Shown: piece after piece, positions 13,279-25,800 of the stretch
Position numbering within the stretch: position 1 is the stretch's first letter
Layout of the letters: the number at the start of each line of letters is the position of its first letter
Position numbers and translations under genes: made by a program
Assembly (NCBI GenBank): GCA_030280995.1
Contig: JASXTE010000014.1
Location: forward strand, 7,082,156-7,146,155
Origin: Hemileia vastatrix
Lineage: Eukaryota > Basidiomycota > Pucciniomycetes > Pucciniales > Zaghouaniaceae
Direction: 5' to 3'
DNA length: 64,000 nucleotides
The notes under the pieces: model-generated
Seen by the model: only the letters and a program-made list of their open reading frames with translations
Database searches by the model: none
Told to the model about the DNA's origin: nothing

Positions 13279-13349
13279 GCCTGCATATGCAATTGAAAGG
13301 TGGGAGAAGCACTTGGGCATGGTTTTTATGAATTTTAGAGATGGAATTG

Positions 13350-13855
13350 GGCAAGTTTGGTTGGGGCTTGCATGTACATATTGAATAGGAAATTTTGGGT
13401 AAAATTTAACCTAGATACAACCATCTGGTATTTAGCTCACTGTTTCTCACTCAGTTTTCACTGTTTTTTGGCCTCAATTGGCTGTGTTTGTCACAAGGTT
13501 AGTTCTTCATTTAACTCAACTTTGGAAACTAGTTTCTCTGGTTTAGCTTTGAGACCTGAATCAGGTAAAATTTCTGTTTTCTGTGCAATAATTTAACTGT
13601 GTCTCTGGTTTCTGGCGTTTGCTTTCTCTACATTTCAGGTTTTGCCTCTTTGGCTCTCAATGGTCTGCTTTTGACTACTGTCTTGAATTTTCAAGCAATC
13701 AAGAAGCTCTTTGGAAGGATTATTGTAAAAGTCTTTAATTTCTGTAGAAAATTAATCTCACATGATAGTTCTTAAAGGTACAGGGTATTTTCTCTCTGGT
13801 TTTTCTCCAACTCCCTTGGTCAAGGCCTATAGCTATTAGTATAGGATTTTCTACA
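13350..13855 (+). repeat. Second Z-type LTR copy, 5'-truncated
   Basis: It aligns with 4005-4468 plus 13266-13278. Shared blocks include CTGTTTCTCA.TCAGTTTTCACT, TCATTTAACTCAAC and TTTCTGTTTTCTGTGCAA, then the CCTATAGCT and TTTTCTACA ends. The first about 520 bases of the LTR are missing. It is followed directly by an ATG. Confidence 0.7.
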
Positions 13856-14645
13856 ATGGCTTCTTCAAAGTAAGTTTCTATTCCTTTCCTTTCTTTTTCC
13901 TTAATCATTCACTATGCAATATAGGGGGTGGACTTGCTATAAAGTCCTCAACCTGAACTCAGATGCAACTGAGACTGAACTCATACTGAACCCATACTGA
14001 ACTCTAATTGAACACCCACCTAAAACTGTTATGCTGATTGATGTTTATCCCTGATTTTATGGTTCCTTTATCAATAGCTCAATGTTTTTTCAATCTGTGG
14101 TGAGTTTGGGTCCAAGGTTGCAGACTTGCTAGCAAGTCTTCCCCCCATAATGTGTGGTGACTAACCATCCTTTCTTCCTTCCCCAGTCATGCAACTTCTG
14201 TGAGACTTGGAAGAAGAAGTGCAGTCATGACTGTGCGCCCACTGCTAACACAAATGCTGCCATTTTTTCCACTGTTGATCCTAACTCATTGACATTAAGC
14301 TTAATGAGCCAGCTTGAATTAAAGTTCCCTGATCCTACATCTTCTCAAAAGTGGGTAAAAAAGCTTTTTATTTGCATACACCTAGTGTAGCTTTGAATAC
14401 ATAGCATCATTCACTCTTCTTAGAGGAGTCAATACATACAGTGAGTTACTTTCACTTTTTCCTAATATCCTTTAGTTTAAGTAAAACTTGTTCTTCCTTT
14501 TTCTTAGGTAACACCAGCTACTCCTTATTCAGAAATACCCCTGACTGCTCAAACTGAGTTTATTGTTCTGGGTTTGGATGAAGATCCTTTCTGGGATATT
14601 CCACCCAGTTCCACCTTTTTGCCTTCCCCTGAAGAGGTGACCTAG
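13856..14645 (+). pseudogene. Spliced zinc-cysteine gene fragment
   Basis: Directly after the LTR end comes ATGGCTTCTTCAAA followed by a perfect donor GTAAGT. A clear exon starts after CCTTCCCCAG at about 14188 with SCNFCETWKKKCSHDC (C-x2-C-x6-C, then C), and ends near 14350 before GTGGGT. A third exon follows TTTTTCTTAG near 14508 and ends with a stop at 14643-14645. An internal short repeat (ACTGAACTC/ACTGAACCC) lies at about 13970-14005. The exon phases do not join cleanly, so the gene is probably broken, or an exon is missed. The cysteine pattern resembles half a fungal Zn2Cys6 cluster. It may be a retroelement-associated DNA- or RNA-binding protein or a captured host fragment. Confidence 0.4.
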
Positions 14646-14714
14646 CCTGAGCAAGAGAACACTCCTCTACCCACCCTCCTTCATAATTGGGTCTCAGCTT
14701 GTTAGTATTTATGT

Positions 14715-14975
14715 TGAGGAGCACTATTGGAGCTATGCATTGTAGAATGTGGGATAAAGGAATACTGCATAAGGGGGATTTAAGAGGCAAGTGCTATGGG
14801 GTACTTCTCATTGGACAACTTATTTATTAATCCAGTTTCTTCTTAGTCTATTTTTGGCTTAACCTTAACTTTTGGAAGCCACAAAATAGTCAGTCTTTTT
14901 TTTCTCACTGCTGTATCAGAATAGTTAGTCCTGTCTCAAGATAGTGTTTGTGCTAGTATTAGTCTGTTATCCTAG
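14715..14975 (+). repeat. B LTR-like repeat
   Basis: It is similar to 58494-58757 downstream of element F. Shared words are CTATGCATT, CATTGGACAACTTAT, TTTCTTCTTAGTCT, CTCACTGCTGTATCAG and TAGTCCTG. It lies just upstream of the B gag remnant, so it is probably the B 5' LTR. The exact ends are not clear. Confidence 0.55.
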
Positions 14976-15075
14976 GCCTTAAATTTTGTGCAATATATAA
15001 CTGGCACACTACAAAAGAATCATGAAGCCCTAAGGCCAACCCAATGCAGAAATCATTTTTGTAATGTAAGAGCAG

Positions 15076-15900
15076 ATGGCATTCTTTCAAGAACAGAATG
15101 CCAGAATCATGGAACATTTAAAAGAAGAAAAAGCCTCATATGGCAGCCTCACCAACATAGAGTTGGATGCTTCTGAAGCCGAAGCACAGGCACTGCCCAC
15201 CAAACTAGTTCCACCTTTCAAAAACCCAAAGATTGCAGTCCAAGAAATCTTTTGTGGAAAGAGAAGCCCCTGTGAATATCAGTATGAATGGCAGTTAAAC
15301 CTCTGTGTCTTGATTAATGGTCACCAGCTCCAAGAAGAGCAATAAAAAATTGGATTGGAAATATCTTACCTCACAGAAAAGGCAGCACTTTAGGAAAGGC
15401 CATATACAAAAGAGCTCCTCAAAGGTTCCAATACAGCAAAAACTTTTCAAAATTTCATGGAAGAATTTAAGCTAGCATTTGGTGATCCTGATGTGGCCAC
15501 AACCTTGAAAAACGTTTTAAATCAATTAGGCAAAAAATGTTCAGTGGCCAAGTACGTGTCAGAATTCTGGGGCCACACCAGCTAAATCACAACATGGGGA
15601 GAAGGAGAACTCATGTTTTACTTCAGGGATGGACTACCAAAAAAATCAGGAATGCCTTAATCAGTCAACCATGCCAAACCTGCTTCCAAGAGTTCATGGA
15701 GTTAGACATTCAAATTGATAAATAGTTCACACATCAGTGCATGGATGGTGGGAATGGCACTTTTCACTGGTGTAAATATGCCCCATAGTGTGGGTCCACT
15801 ACTTGGGACCCAAACACTATTGATATCAACACAGAAAATTCACTGGGAGCTGGTGGAAGGAGAAGGCTTTCAGAAGAAGAATACCAAAAGAAGATGAAAA
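15076..15900 (+). pseudogene. B gag (broken)
   Basis: The frame opens with MAFFQEQNARIMEHLKEEK at 15076. A second frame continues with VSEFWGHT, then GELMFYFRDGLPKKIRNALIS and FQEFMELDIQID. This is the classic Gag core of fungal Ty3/Gypsy elements: a leucine or glycine-proline turn, then LPxxLxELMxLxIxID. At least two stops and frame changes are present. Zinc-knuckle cysteines are not readable. Confidence 0.7.
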
Positions 15901-17060
15901 AATGTTTGTGTCTAAGGTGTGGAAGCAGTGGTCATCTGGAATGGTAGTGTAGAGGGATAATCAGGGTTAGTCAAGTGAAGGTTAGCACAGGAAAGGCTAA
16001 GGTAAAAGTCAGTGCGCAGGATTGAAGGTTGTGCCCTCCTTATAAAAATTAGAGGGAAAGTATGATGTAGAATTGGTAGAAGAATTTTAAGAAAGAAAGA
16101 CAATTGAAGTAAGTTATAATGTTATTCTACTAAACTTATCTTTAATGACCCTTGAGACCACAACAAATATACAAGTTCTTCTGGATTTGGATCCACAGTT
16201 TGTTTTATTTCTCTCAAGTCTCTACAAAGGAATAAAATGAGAAGGAAAAAATTGGACTGCCCCAGGAATCTTTTAATGCTTGATGGATTGCCTGGTGGGG
16301 GAGGAGAAGTAAAATAAAAGTTTTTTTGCAGATTCTGGTGTGATGGAACAAATCTCAGTTCAGGGAATATGCAACTAACCTTAAAGACCAGTATGACATG
16401 GTACTAGGGGTGACATGGCTGAAGTAGTACAACCCACACATTGACTGGAAGGATAAGACAGTTTAAATGGGAAGAAAAAGGGAAATTTGTGCTAAAGTAT
16501 TTGAACCCTGGCCCCTTCAGGGGTCAGGGGCCTTTGCCAGAAAGTCCTTTGATTCTCTTTTATCATCACTTAACTTGCTTCCAGAACTGATACTTTCTCT
16601 CAATTTTAAGCAGTAGGCTGGGGATTTGTCACCAACAGGGAGTGCCAGAGGGTTCCATATTGGGGGTTCAGCACATTAAGAGGAGGAGAATGGGCAAAAT
16701 AGAAGTGGTAGGGTAAAAGGTGGAAAGGTGGGTGGCGCAGATAAAGCATTGGCCCCCAGCCCCTCCAGTGATCAGTAGTCCCTCCCAGAGAGCCTCATGG
16801 TGTTTTGATTTCATCAGTAGATTTTCAGAAAGAACTGGGAATTTCTCTTCATGCTAAGCTTCAGGACTTAACAGGGGAAATAGAGGAAGAGGAGAGACTT
16901 TAATTTGTTGTGACAGAATATAAAATATCTTCCCAGACTTCAGCCAAGTTCCAGTCCTCAAATCAAACAAAAAGACTAAAGGAAATTGTTTCTGAAGAAT
17001 ATTGGGAACTCTTATTGCTGTTTAAAGATAGAAAAGTGAAGACACTGCCACCTATATGAC
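15901..17060 (+). other. B gag-to-pol interval, heavily decayed
   Basis: No usable frame. A protease-like remnant reads TTTNIQVLLDLDPQFVLFLS near 16150-16215, where a functional copy would have an Asp-Ser/Thr-Gly triad. The rest is not recognisable. Confidence 0.45.
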
Positions 17061-17069
17061 TGTAAAGCT

Positions 17070-18200
17070 TTTCAATTTATCTGATTCCAGATGTAACTCC
17101 TCAATTTAGTGGCATAATCCCATTTTTGACATAGGAGTCAACAGCAATAAAGAGATTATTGATGAAAAATTAAAAAATGGTTTCATTATAGAATCAAAAT
17201 CTCCCTGGGAAGCCCTTGTGATCTTTACAGGAGAAAAGACGGATAATTGAGGCCTTACATGTCTTTCAGAAGGTTAAATTCACTGCAAGTACAAAATAGA
17301 TACCCCCTTCAACTGAGTAGTGAGCTGATTGATAGTCTTCAGGGTGCAGAAAGTTTCACATCCTTAGATCTTAGGGAAGCTTACCACAATATATGTGTGA
17401 AAGAAGGAGATGAACACAAACTGGTATTTTGCACCAAATATGGTCATTTTGAATGGTTTTTAATGCCATTTTGTCCATGTCACATGCCTGACACTTCCCA
17501 AAATTTCATTAATAAGACCTTCAAAGATAGAACAGAAATAGATATGGAATTTTATTTAGAAAAAATCTTTATTGAATGCAAATGAATAAAGGAACATCAG
17601 ATATGAGTGAAGGTTTTTTTTCAGCACTTTAAATAGAGTGGAAAGTATGGTTAAAACTAAAAATATGTGTCTTCTCAGTAATTTAAATCTCCTGTCTAGT
17701 TATAATCACTTCAAATAATAGGGTTCAGATAGACCAGGAGAAGGTAAAGACAGTAACAGAGTAGCCTAAACCAGAATCAGTAAAGAGGCTCCAGCAATTC
17801 TTTAGCTTTGGAAAATTTTTACCCATGCTTTATTGAAAACTATTCCCACATTTTCTTTCAACTTCCAGACCTCACAGAAGGAAGCTTAATTTAATTGGAC
17901 AAATATATAACAAGATTTTTTTGACTACTTAAAAAAAGATTTTGTGAAAGCCTCTATTCTTGAAATCATAGAATTACTAAAGCCATTTGCTGCATTATGT
18001 GACTGCTCAGACTTTGTACTAGGTGCAGTATTATCTCAATATGATACTTATAATTTCTTACACCCAGTAGCATATTTATCATTCACACTAATAGGGGCCA
18101 AATTGAACTATGAAATATATGATCGGAGATATTGGAACTATTAGAAGCTATATGCATCTGACACAATTATTTGGAAGGGGGACCACATGTTTTATGTCAG
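17070..18200 (+). pseudogene. B pol: reverse transcriptase and start of RNase H (broken, truncated)
   Basis: RT blocks are clear: LRPYMSFRRLN at 17247, SFTSLDLREAYHNICVKEGD at about 17352, and CTKYGHFEWFLMPF at about 17430. The active-site box reads FYLEKIFIE, so the two catalytic aspartates of YxDD are lost. RNase H starts at 17944 with DFVLGAVLSQYD, LHPVAYLS and KLNYEIYD. Similarity to F stops near 18200 and the integrase is missing. This copy is useful because it shows the uninterrupted sequence at the sites where D and H inserted into F. Confidence 0.8.
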
Positions 18201-19190
18201 GCTGTTTCAAGTACAGAGACGTAAATAGCTTAATTATTTATTTTTCTAGAAGATTTAATTGGTCCTATATAAATACTGTAGTACAAATCTAATAAATATT
18301 AAAATATAACTTAATATAAAGGTCTCAGTAATTTTCATCTCACTATTTATAAATGGGTTACAATCTTATAGTTAGTGGGAAAATAGAAAATATAATTTAA
18401 ACACTATTCAAAGACTTTAAAAGTACTAATGAAATTTATTTTAATTTTAATGGTTATATGTTTTAATTGTAATGATAAAGAATCTAGAAAAAAAGACCAA
18501 AAACCCCCTCTTTTTATACCCAATAATCCTCCAATGTGTCCTCCCTGAATTAAAAATTCTATACATAGCAAATGAGGCCTCATTCTAGCTAATACACCTT
18601 TCAATCAACATAGGGAATGACCAATAATACAATTAGAATGTTATCACCAAGCAAAATCCTGGAGTAATAGGGATAATCCATCAAAATAAAAGAACAAGCA
18701 AAAAAAGAGAGTAAATGCATGTAATACCTTAAAAAAGACTAAAAAAGAAATAAGAACACTAAATAATACAAAATATTTTGGGAGATTAACAGTATAAAAA
18801 AGAGGATAATTATTCCAAATTACTAAGTGAAATCCCCATCTAATTATGACCAATATTGACTGAGAAACCTCTGAGAAACTTAAAAAAGGACAAGAGATGT
18901 GGGGCAACTGAATCCAGTACTTGGTGGGCACTTTCAAGGGTAAGTCCTTGACTAAATTAGGTTAATTTAAGCATGTTATTGAGTTAAAGGCACCAATCTT
19001 GAGGTTGATAATGAAATCAGTGCATATAATGAGGTAAATGCACTTATAACTAAATTAGGAAACCAAATAAACACCTGTTGCCTATTATAGCCTGTTTACC
19101 CATATTGGGCATACAATGTGGGGTAATTATAGTGTGAAAATGGTAACTTTGCTAAAAATGAAGCTATTCATGTTGGAAAAATGCAGTTAG
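18201..19190. other. Unassigned AT-rich sequence
   Basis: About 1 kb with no gene, no clear repeat and no match to the other elements that I could see. The two small minus-strand frames in it have no recognisable features. Confidence 0.4.
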
Positions 19191-20341
19191 TGTCAGCCTA
19201 GTTATTCCAAGGACTGTGTATTTATTATGTTTAAAATAAGATAACCTTGATTACCTTAAGCTTATAAGTAAAAATTATGGTTATTATGCTTAGATATATA
19301 TTTATTACACTATTAAATGACTTATATAAGTTTAAATAGCTTATCCATAGCCCTATAATACTTATTAAGGTGATAATAGAGTCATAATATACTTATCTTA
19401 AGTTATATTAGGTAATTTTACACATACATAAGCTTATATGTATGCATAAACCTCATATTCAATGTAATATGTAGTTATATTATGTATATTTAGGTCTATA
19501 AGTGGGTTTTAATCTCTTAATAGCATATAAACTTTATTTTTCTGCTTATTTTAGGTTTTTTGGACGTATTAAGTGGATTCACAAAGCCTAAACAAGAATA
19601 TACACCTTTTTCATGAGCATATATCCAGTTTGGACAGCTTAATCTGCTTCCTTTAATGGAATTTCATGGAGTTATGGGTTGAGATATGATTACTGGGTTA
19701 ATATGGATGCTTGGGGAAGTTATTGGGGGCTTTTAGAGCTGATTTGGTTCCTTTATATGCCTTTTTTCATTAGATACTTTTTGGATGAGTTGTTTTACCT
19801 GTTTCTTTATGGTATCTGCTTTTATCTGTTTTCTCTATTTATGGTATGGGTTTATGATATCATTAATTGTGATAGAGGGTCCGTACTGGAGGTCTGGGTG
19901 TTGATACTTCTTGAAGTGGACGCCGTGGAGGTTATGGGCCCTCAAAGTTCCATAATTTACAGGGAGAGAACTGACATCATCTGGATGGAAGGTCTGTGCA
20001 CTCCAGTGGATTTTGGTATAAGTAAGGGAGGATTTGACGGTTTATCGGACATCACATACTTACTAAAATTCAAATAAACATTATAACCCAATTATTTTCA
20101 TAAATAAATATATTTTAAAGCATTTATAAATTGATATTATCTTTATATTAGCTATAGCTATATTTTATCAACCTATTTTCCACCACTAGCACACACCAAT
20201 ACAAATATTGTGAGTTAACACTGAGCATAACTATTTTATTAGTCTTACCCTGAGTTTTATTCACTAAATCATTTATTAATAAGTAGTAGGACCATTAATA
20301 ATTACTATTAAATCATACTTAGATACTAGCATATACTGACA
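19191..20341 (+). repeat. Solo LTR of the A family
   Basis: It runs from TGTCAGCCTAG to CATATACTGACA, with perfect 6-bp inverted ends (TGTCAG/CTGACA). It is the inverted counterpart of the two A LTRs. No internal element is attached, and the flanks (GTTAG and GGCAG) do not match, so it may have arisen by unequal recombination. It contains a 132-codon frame (19679-20077) whose first half recurs, decayed, in both A LTRs. Confidence 0.8.
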
Positions 20342-20346
20342 GGCAG

Positions 20347-21510
20347 TGTGGTAGCCTAAAGTTTAGTATGGCACCTAAGTACGTAAATGGAGTTATTACG
20401 GTGTGCAAGATTGGCGTTATTATTTTTTTATATATAAAAGGGTTTTATTTAATTTAATTGAGTTTTAAATATGATGAAATTGGTCAAGAGAGAATGCCTA
20501 CGCAAAAACAATTTATTTTACGGAGAAAACTTATTTTTACGGTCTGAAGATTTTATAAGTATCAAGTCGAGTCACTCAAGAACCTTGGGAAATTTTCCCA
20601 GAATTTTTACTATTTTTCTTATATTTTTTTTAAATGAATTTTAAAGTTTTATAGAAATACTTACGTTTTTAGAAATTACTTAACTTTGATGAAATTTCAC
20701 GGGTTGATTAGAGCTGCGCAGACTACAAAAAATAGTTTGGAATGTAAAGGGGAAGTGGCTCTATTATATGTAATTTTTCTAGATTTTTTATTATAGTTTT
20801 AAAGGTTCTAATTGAGTCCGGACGGACTCCGCTTTGACTCCGTTTGGACTCCGTACGGACTCCGTTCGGACTCCGCTTCGACTCCGTACGGACTCTGCTT
20901 TGACTCTGTACGGGCTCCGGATTGACTCTGGGAGAGCTCTGGAGGGTAAAACTTAGGCACGTGACTACGAATACTTAAGCGCCTCTCAAACTTGAAATTG
21001 AGGGGGGGGACACATCATACAGCTTAATCTTTAACCACCACGGTCTCATTTTTTTATTACTAAACAAATTAAATAAGTTATAATACCCTTTTAACATTAT
21101 TATTTTTACATAACATTTTAGAAATACAATTCAACAGTTTAAATAAACTCATATAGGGTATCATTTGAAAGGTCTTCTTCACTGGGACTTGATTATTGCT
21201 GTCTCATAAAAACTCAAATTATAATAAAAACATAAAAGTCAATCTTTACAGATCTTTCACTGGTACACCTTAATTGTTGTAATCAGTATTTCTTTCTCAA
21301 CAGCTAATTTTATTTAAATCTCAATAAGCGTTAAACATATTAGAGTTTCATTATTTTTTATCAATCAGATCCAAGTAGACTGGTTAGCTTAGTGATTTAG
21401 AATACCCATTTTGTTATTTTTATTGGAAGGACGGGGTTTTCAGCTAAATCCACATATCTCCTGCGGATTCTGCTTACAGCAAGGCGACTGTAAGAGTTTA
21501 CCTTACCATA
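20347..21510 (+). repeat. E 5' LTR
   Basis: It begins TGTGGTAGCCTAAAG and ends TTACCTTACCATA. It is almost identical to 29778-30942. It should carry the element promoter and polyadenylation signals, but I cannot place them with confidence. Confidence 0.92.
20814..20945 (+). repeat. GC-rich short tandem repeat inside the E LTR
   Basis: Around ten imperfect units of about 10-11 bp based on GGACTCCGTAC lie here, in an otherwise AT-rich LTR. The same array is in the 3' LTR (30244-30372). Most of the differences between the two LTRs fall inside it. Confidence 0.8.
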
Positions 21511-21512
21511 GT

Positions 21513-21530
21513 TGGCGCCCAACATGGGGT
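21513..21530 (+). promoter_or_regulatory. E primer-binding site
   Basis: TGGCGCCCAACATGGGGT starts two bases after the LTR. It resembles the lysine-tRNA type primer site (TGGCGCCCAACGTGGGGC) used by several retroelements, with two differences. The tRNA identity for this host is an inference. Confidence 0.7.
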
Positions 21531-21685
21531 CTAGAAATCTCTAGCTTTTTCTAGGACTTACTTGGATCTAGGACTTTCTTAGCCTGCAAGAGGCTTATTC
21601 TCTGGAACTCTAATTGGATTTTTGTTATTGGCCTGCAAGAGGCTTGTTATTTTAACAGTTTTTAACGCTTTTCTTATGTTTTGGG

Positions 21686-22826
21686 ATGTCTTCTACTAGT
21701 GGAACTGCTGTGTTGGCTGCTGGTGTACCTGTTAGGGCATCAGTAAGGATTGTATCTTGGGTTGGGCCCAAGTTTTCTGGAGATGATTTAGAAGGATTTT
21801 TAAATAGGTATGAAACTGCAGCTACGATTGATGGTGCTTTACCTTTGGATATGGTGAAGCAGATTAGGTTCTTTATTTTGGACAGAGAGGTTGAAAAGGA
21901 GGTTATTTCTATGGATGGTTATAAAGATCAAGATTGGAGAAAGCTCAAGATGGAAATGGAAAAAAGGTGGCCAAAAGTTTATTCATTGGAGGATCTAAAG
22001 GATATAGCTAGGAAATGGGAATCAAAAGGTGGTGTAACATCTCTGCATCAGTATCATCAGTTTATGGTTGAGTTTCAGGTGGTTCGCATCAAAGTATGTT
22101 TTTTGGGATGCTATTGGGGAAAAGGTTAAGAAAGATGTTTTGATGGTGCTTATTAATGCCAATTTAATGAAGGATCTCCCAGATGGAGAAACTAGGATTC
22201 CTGGTATGGAGGTGCTAAAGAAGGTTATTTTGGAACATCTGGATACTCATAAATCTGTTGATTTGGACTCTGGAGAAGACACTGAGGTCGCTCAAGAGAT
22301 AGAAGAGGATGGTTTAAAAGAACTAGTTACTGATGAAATTTCGGATTCAGCCATTCCTGAAGATTTTGTCCAGCCTGAAGATATTATTTTTGTTGACTCT
22401 TCTGTTTGGAAAGAAGAGGTTTCTGAAGATGAAGATATTGTTGTCATTAATGACAAAATTTTGGATGGTGGGAATAATTTTGTGTTGAATGATTTGAAAT
22501 CGGATTTAGAGGATTTTTTGCCTCAGGTTTTGTCTTCAGAAGCAGAGACTGTCTGCAATGAAGATATGGATATGGTGGATTTGTTACAATCTCAGGAAGA
22601 GATTGTTAAGGAGGATATGGTTTTCCCTGCACTAATAAAGAGTGTAGTGGCATTTGATAATAGAGTGCATAAATTGGATGCACTCATATTTTGGAAAAGG
22701 GTTGTTTATTTTTTATGTCCAATGGTAGGACAAATTATGGGGTTTTATTTTTGGGTTTTATGGAATCGTTGGATAAGCCCTTGGGGCAAAATTATGGATT
22801 ATCTCCAGGGGATATCAAGAATTTAA
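21686..22826 (+). pseudogene. E gag (one frameshift)
   Basis: The ATG at 21686 opens a Gag-like protein starting MSSTSGTAVLAAGVPVR, with a core that includes KFSGDDLEGFLNRYE. The frame moves by one at about 22075-22090 and continues as FASKYVFWDAIGEKVKKDVL to a stop at 22824-22826. The second half is very acidic (Glu/Asp rich) and ends in a hydrophobic stretch with several Trp residues. I see no zinc knuckle. The start was chosen because it is the first ATG after the leader and the frame is open from there. The product would assemble the virus-like particle if intact. Confidence 0.75.
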
Positions 22827-22877
22827 TTCCTCCGAAATGAGGATAAACTACCTAAACTGGGCTGAAATTTTCTTTTA

Positions 22878-25800
22878 TTGTTATGTCTTCAATTTTTTTC
22901 AGGATTCAAGTTATTATGGATGCCCTCATTTTTTGGGGTAGCAGGGGCTGATCACTCTAATGTTGTAATCTCTCCTCAGGATGAGATCCCGGATTGCAAT
23001 AGGTCAGCTCACTTGGAGATAATTCAAGTGGATTCTCAATTATTTTCTGTTAATATTACTTTCGAGTGCAAATACGTTTTGGACTTTTCAATATGTTTAT
23101 TGGATTTACCCTGTTTTTCTATTAAATTTAAAAATGGTAAAAAAGGCAAAATGGGCCAAATTAGGTTGGATAAAAATTTGAAGGGTATGTTTTATGACCT
23201 CCAGCAAGAGGGTAAACTGCGAAAATCTTATCAAAACCCAATTAAAAATCTTAGTATAATTAAAACACAAAAAAATAATTTTTGTGAAAATTCATTTTCG
23301 GACCTCCAGCAAGAGGTTAAACTGCAATTATCTCCTTCTATTTTGGACCTCCAGAAAGAGGGTAAACTGTGAAAATCTTATCAAAATCCAATAAAAAATC
23401 TCAGTATAATTAAAACTCAAAAAAATAATTTTTGTGAAAATTCAATTCCGGTCCTCCAGCAAGAGGTTAAACTGCCAACTTTCTTTACGGGCGATTTACT
23501 GTTGGATAAGGGAAGCAAAGGTGTTGGAAAATCTGTTTATAAATTAGACGAGGGAAAGGAGAAAAGGGTAAAATTTAAAAATGAAATAAAATATTTTTCT
23601 AATTTTTCTTATTCTGATTCTGGCGATGAAGAAGATTCATTTGATGAAATATGTAATGGCAATACAAAATTAAATGTTTTACCTCAAGTTTATTTAGATG
23701 TGGACACAGCCAAATATAAGAAAGTAGCAAATAAAGTTCGACCTATTAATGAACCGCTACCTGCTGAATTAAATCCACCTTTGAGAAGACCAAAGTTATC
23801 AAGAGATCCTTATGAAAGTCCCTTGGTAAAGAATCCGCCTGAATTTTCTGAGACGTCAAGAATCACTTTTGAGAGACTGGGTGTTGTTAATTTTGGACCT
23901 GATGGTTGGTTGTCTGGAGAAGAGAAGAAGTTGTTGTTGGATGTGATGGTCAAGCGAGAGAAGGCCATTGCTTTTGTAGAAGAGGAGAGGGGTGTGTTGA
24001 AGCATTCCTATGGGGAGCCTTACAAGATTCATGTGGTATGTCATGAACCGTGGCAGCAGAAACCAATTCCTATTCCGGCTGCATTAAAAGAAGCTTATAT
24101 CGAAGTTGTCAGAGAACGGATACGCACTGGACTGTATGAGAAATCAACGTCAAGTTATTCTATTCCAGTATTTTGTATCAAGAAACCGAATGGCAAGCTT
24201 AGAGTTGTTCATGATCTTAGGGAATTAAATAGGGTTACAATAAAGGATGCTGGGATACCGCCTAGTTCTGAGGAGTTTGTTGAAGCGTTTGCAGGAAGAG
24301 TGTGTTATGGTTTGGGAGATATTATGGGTGGATATGATGAGAGAGAGTTACATCCGGACTCAAGGCCTCTCACTACATTCAATACACCACTTGGATGTTT
24401 ACAGTTAACAAGATTACCTCAAGGAGCAACAAATTTGGTTGCAGTTTATCAAGCTCAGATGGCTTGGATCCTTCAAGATGAAATTCCACAATATGCTGGA
24501 ATCTTTATAGATGATGGAGGAATTAAGGGACCAACAACCGACTATGATAACCAGGTGTTGGAAGAGAATCCCGGGATACGCAAATTCATTTGGGAGTTTG
24601 CAATTACTTTAGAAAGAATCTTTTTTCGAATTGAAGAGGCTGGGTTAACTATTTCAGGCTCAAAATTTTCCTGTTGTGTGCCAGCCTTAGAAATATTAGG
24701 CCATGTGGTATGTAGAGAGGGTAGGATTATGTCCAAGAAGAAAGTTAACAAAATTCAGTCCTGGCCAAGACCCAAGAATACGACCGAAGTTAGAGGGTTT
24801 TTAGGCGTTTGCGTATATGTTAGAATGTTTATCAAGGACTTTTCTTCATTGGCAGCTCCATTGAGACGGTTAACAAGAAAGGATGCAGACTGGGAGTGGG
24901 ATGAAGAGTGTGAGAAGGCGTTTGTGAAGTTGAAGGAGGTTGTAGGGAAGGATTTAGTCCTGCACAAGTTGGATTATGGAAAAGATGCTGGTAGAATTTA
25001 TTTAGCAGTTGATTCAAGTCAGGTTGCAGCTGGGGCGTTTTTGTCTCAGATGGATAAAGCCGGTTACATCAGGCCAGTTAGGTATGAATCTGTAGTATTT
25101 ACTGAGGTCGAATCAAGATATTCTCAACCAAAATCGGAATTATGTGGTGTGGCGAAAATACTGAAGAAACTTCAGCATATTTTGTGGGGGCAACATTTTG
25201 AGTTGCAAGTGGATGCGAAATCGTTAATCCAGATGATTAATTCCCCAAGTTTACCGAACGCACCCATGACGAGATGGGTAGCTTTTATTCAACATTTTTC
25301 ATTTGATTTAGTTCATAAGCCTGGCAAGACATTTACTATGCCAGATGGTTTAACAAGGAGACCACCCACTGAAGAAGATTCAGACTCAGAAGAGTTCGAT
25401 GAAGATATACCTATTATCAAAGCCAGGACTAAAGGAGCTGAAGACTTTCCATACCTCCCCCATGAGGTTAAACTGGCAGGACTATTGTGTTTAGATTATG
25501 GTGATGATGACCTCCACCAAGAGGATAAACTGGAAAATAGTTTTTATGTTAATAAAGGTGTTGGAAAAGGTGTAGATAAATTCGGCAGAGAGGAGGTAGA
25601 AGAAGATGTGGTGTATGTAGAGGAAGATGGATTGGTAGTGTGGGATAGTAGTAAATTAAGGAATGGTGTATATGTTGAAAAATTAGAGAATTTAAATAAA
25701 AAGGTGGATAAAGAGAAAGAGGTATTTTCAAATACGGTTTACAAAGGATCCAAAGGTTCAGAAGAAAAACGACGACATAGCTTGATTAAAAATTTATTTA

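Noticed and set aside
18201..19190. A further solo LTR between B and the A-type solo LTR
   Set aside because: No matching copy, inverted ends or target duplication could be found in the window.
24542..25731. Minus-strand frames opposite E pol
   Set aside because: They are antisense to the clearly coding RT and RNase H frame.
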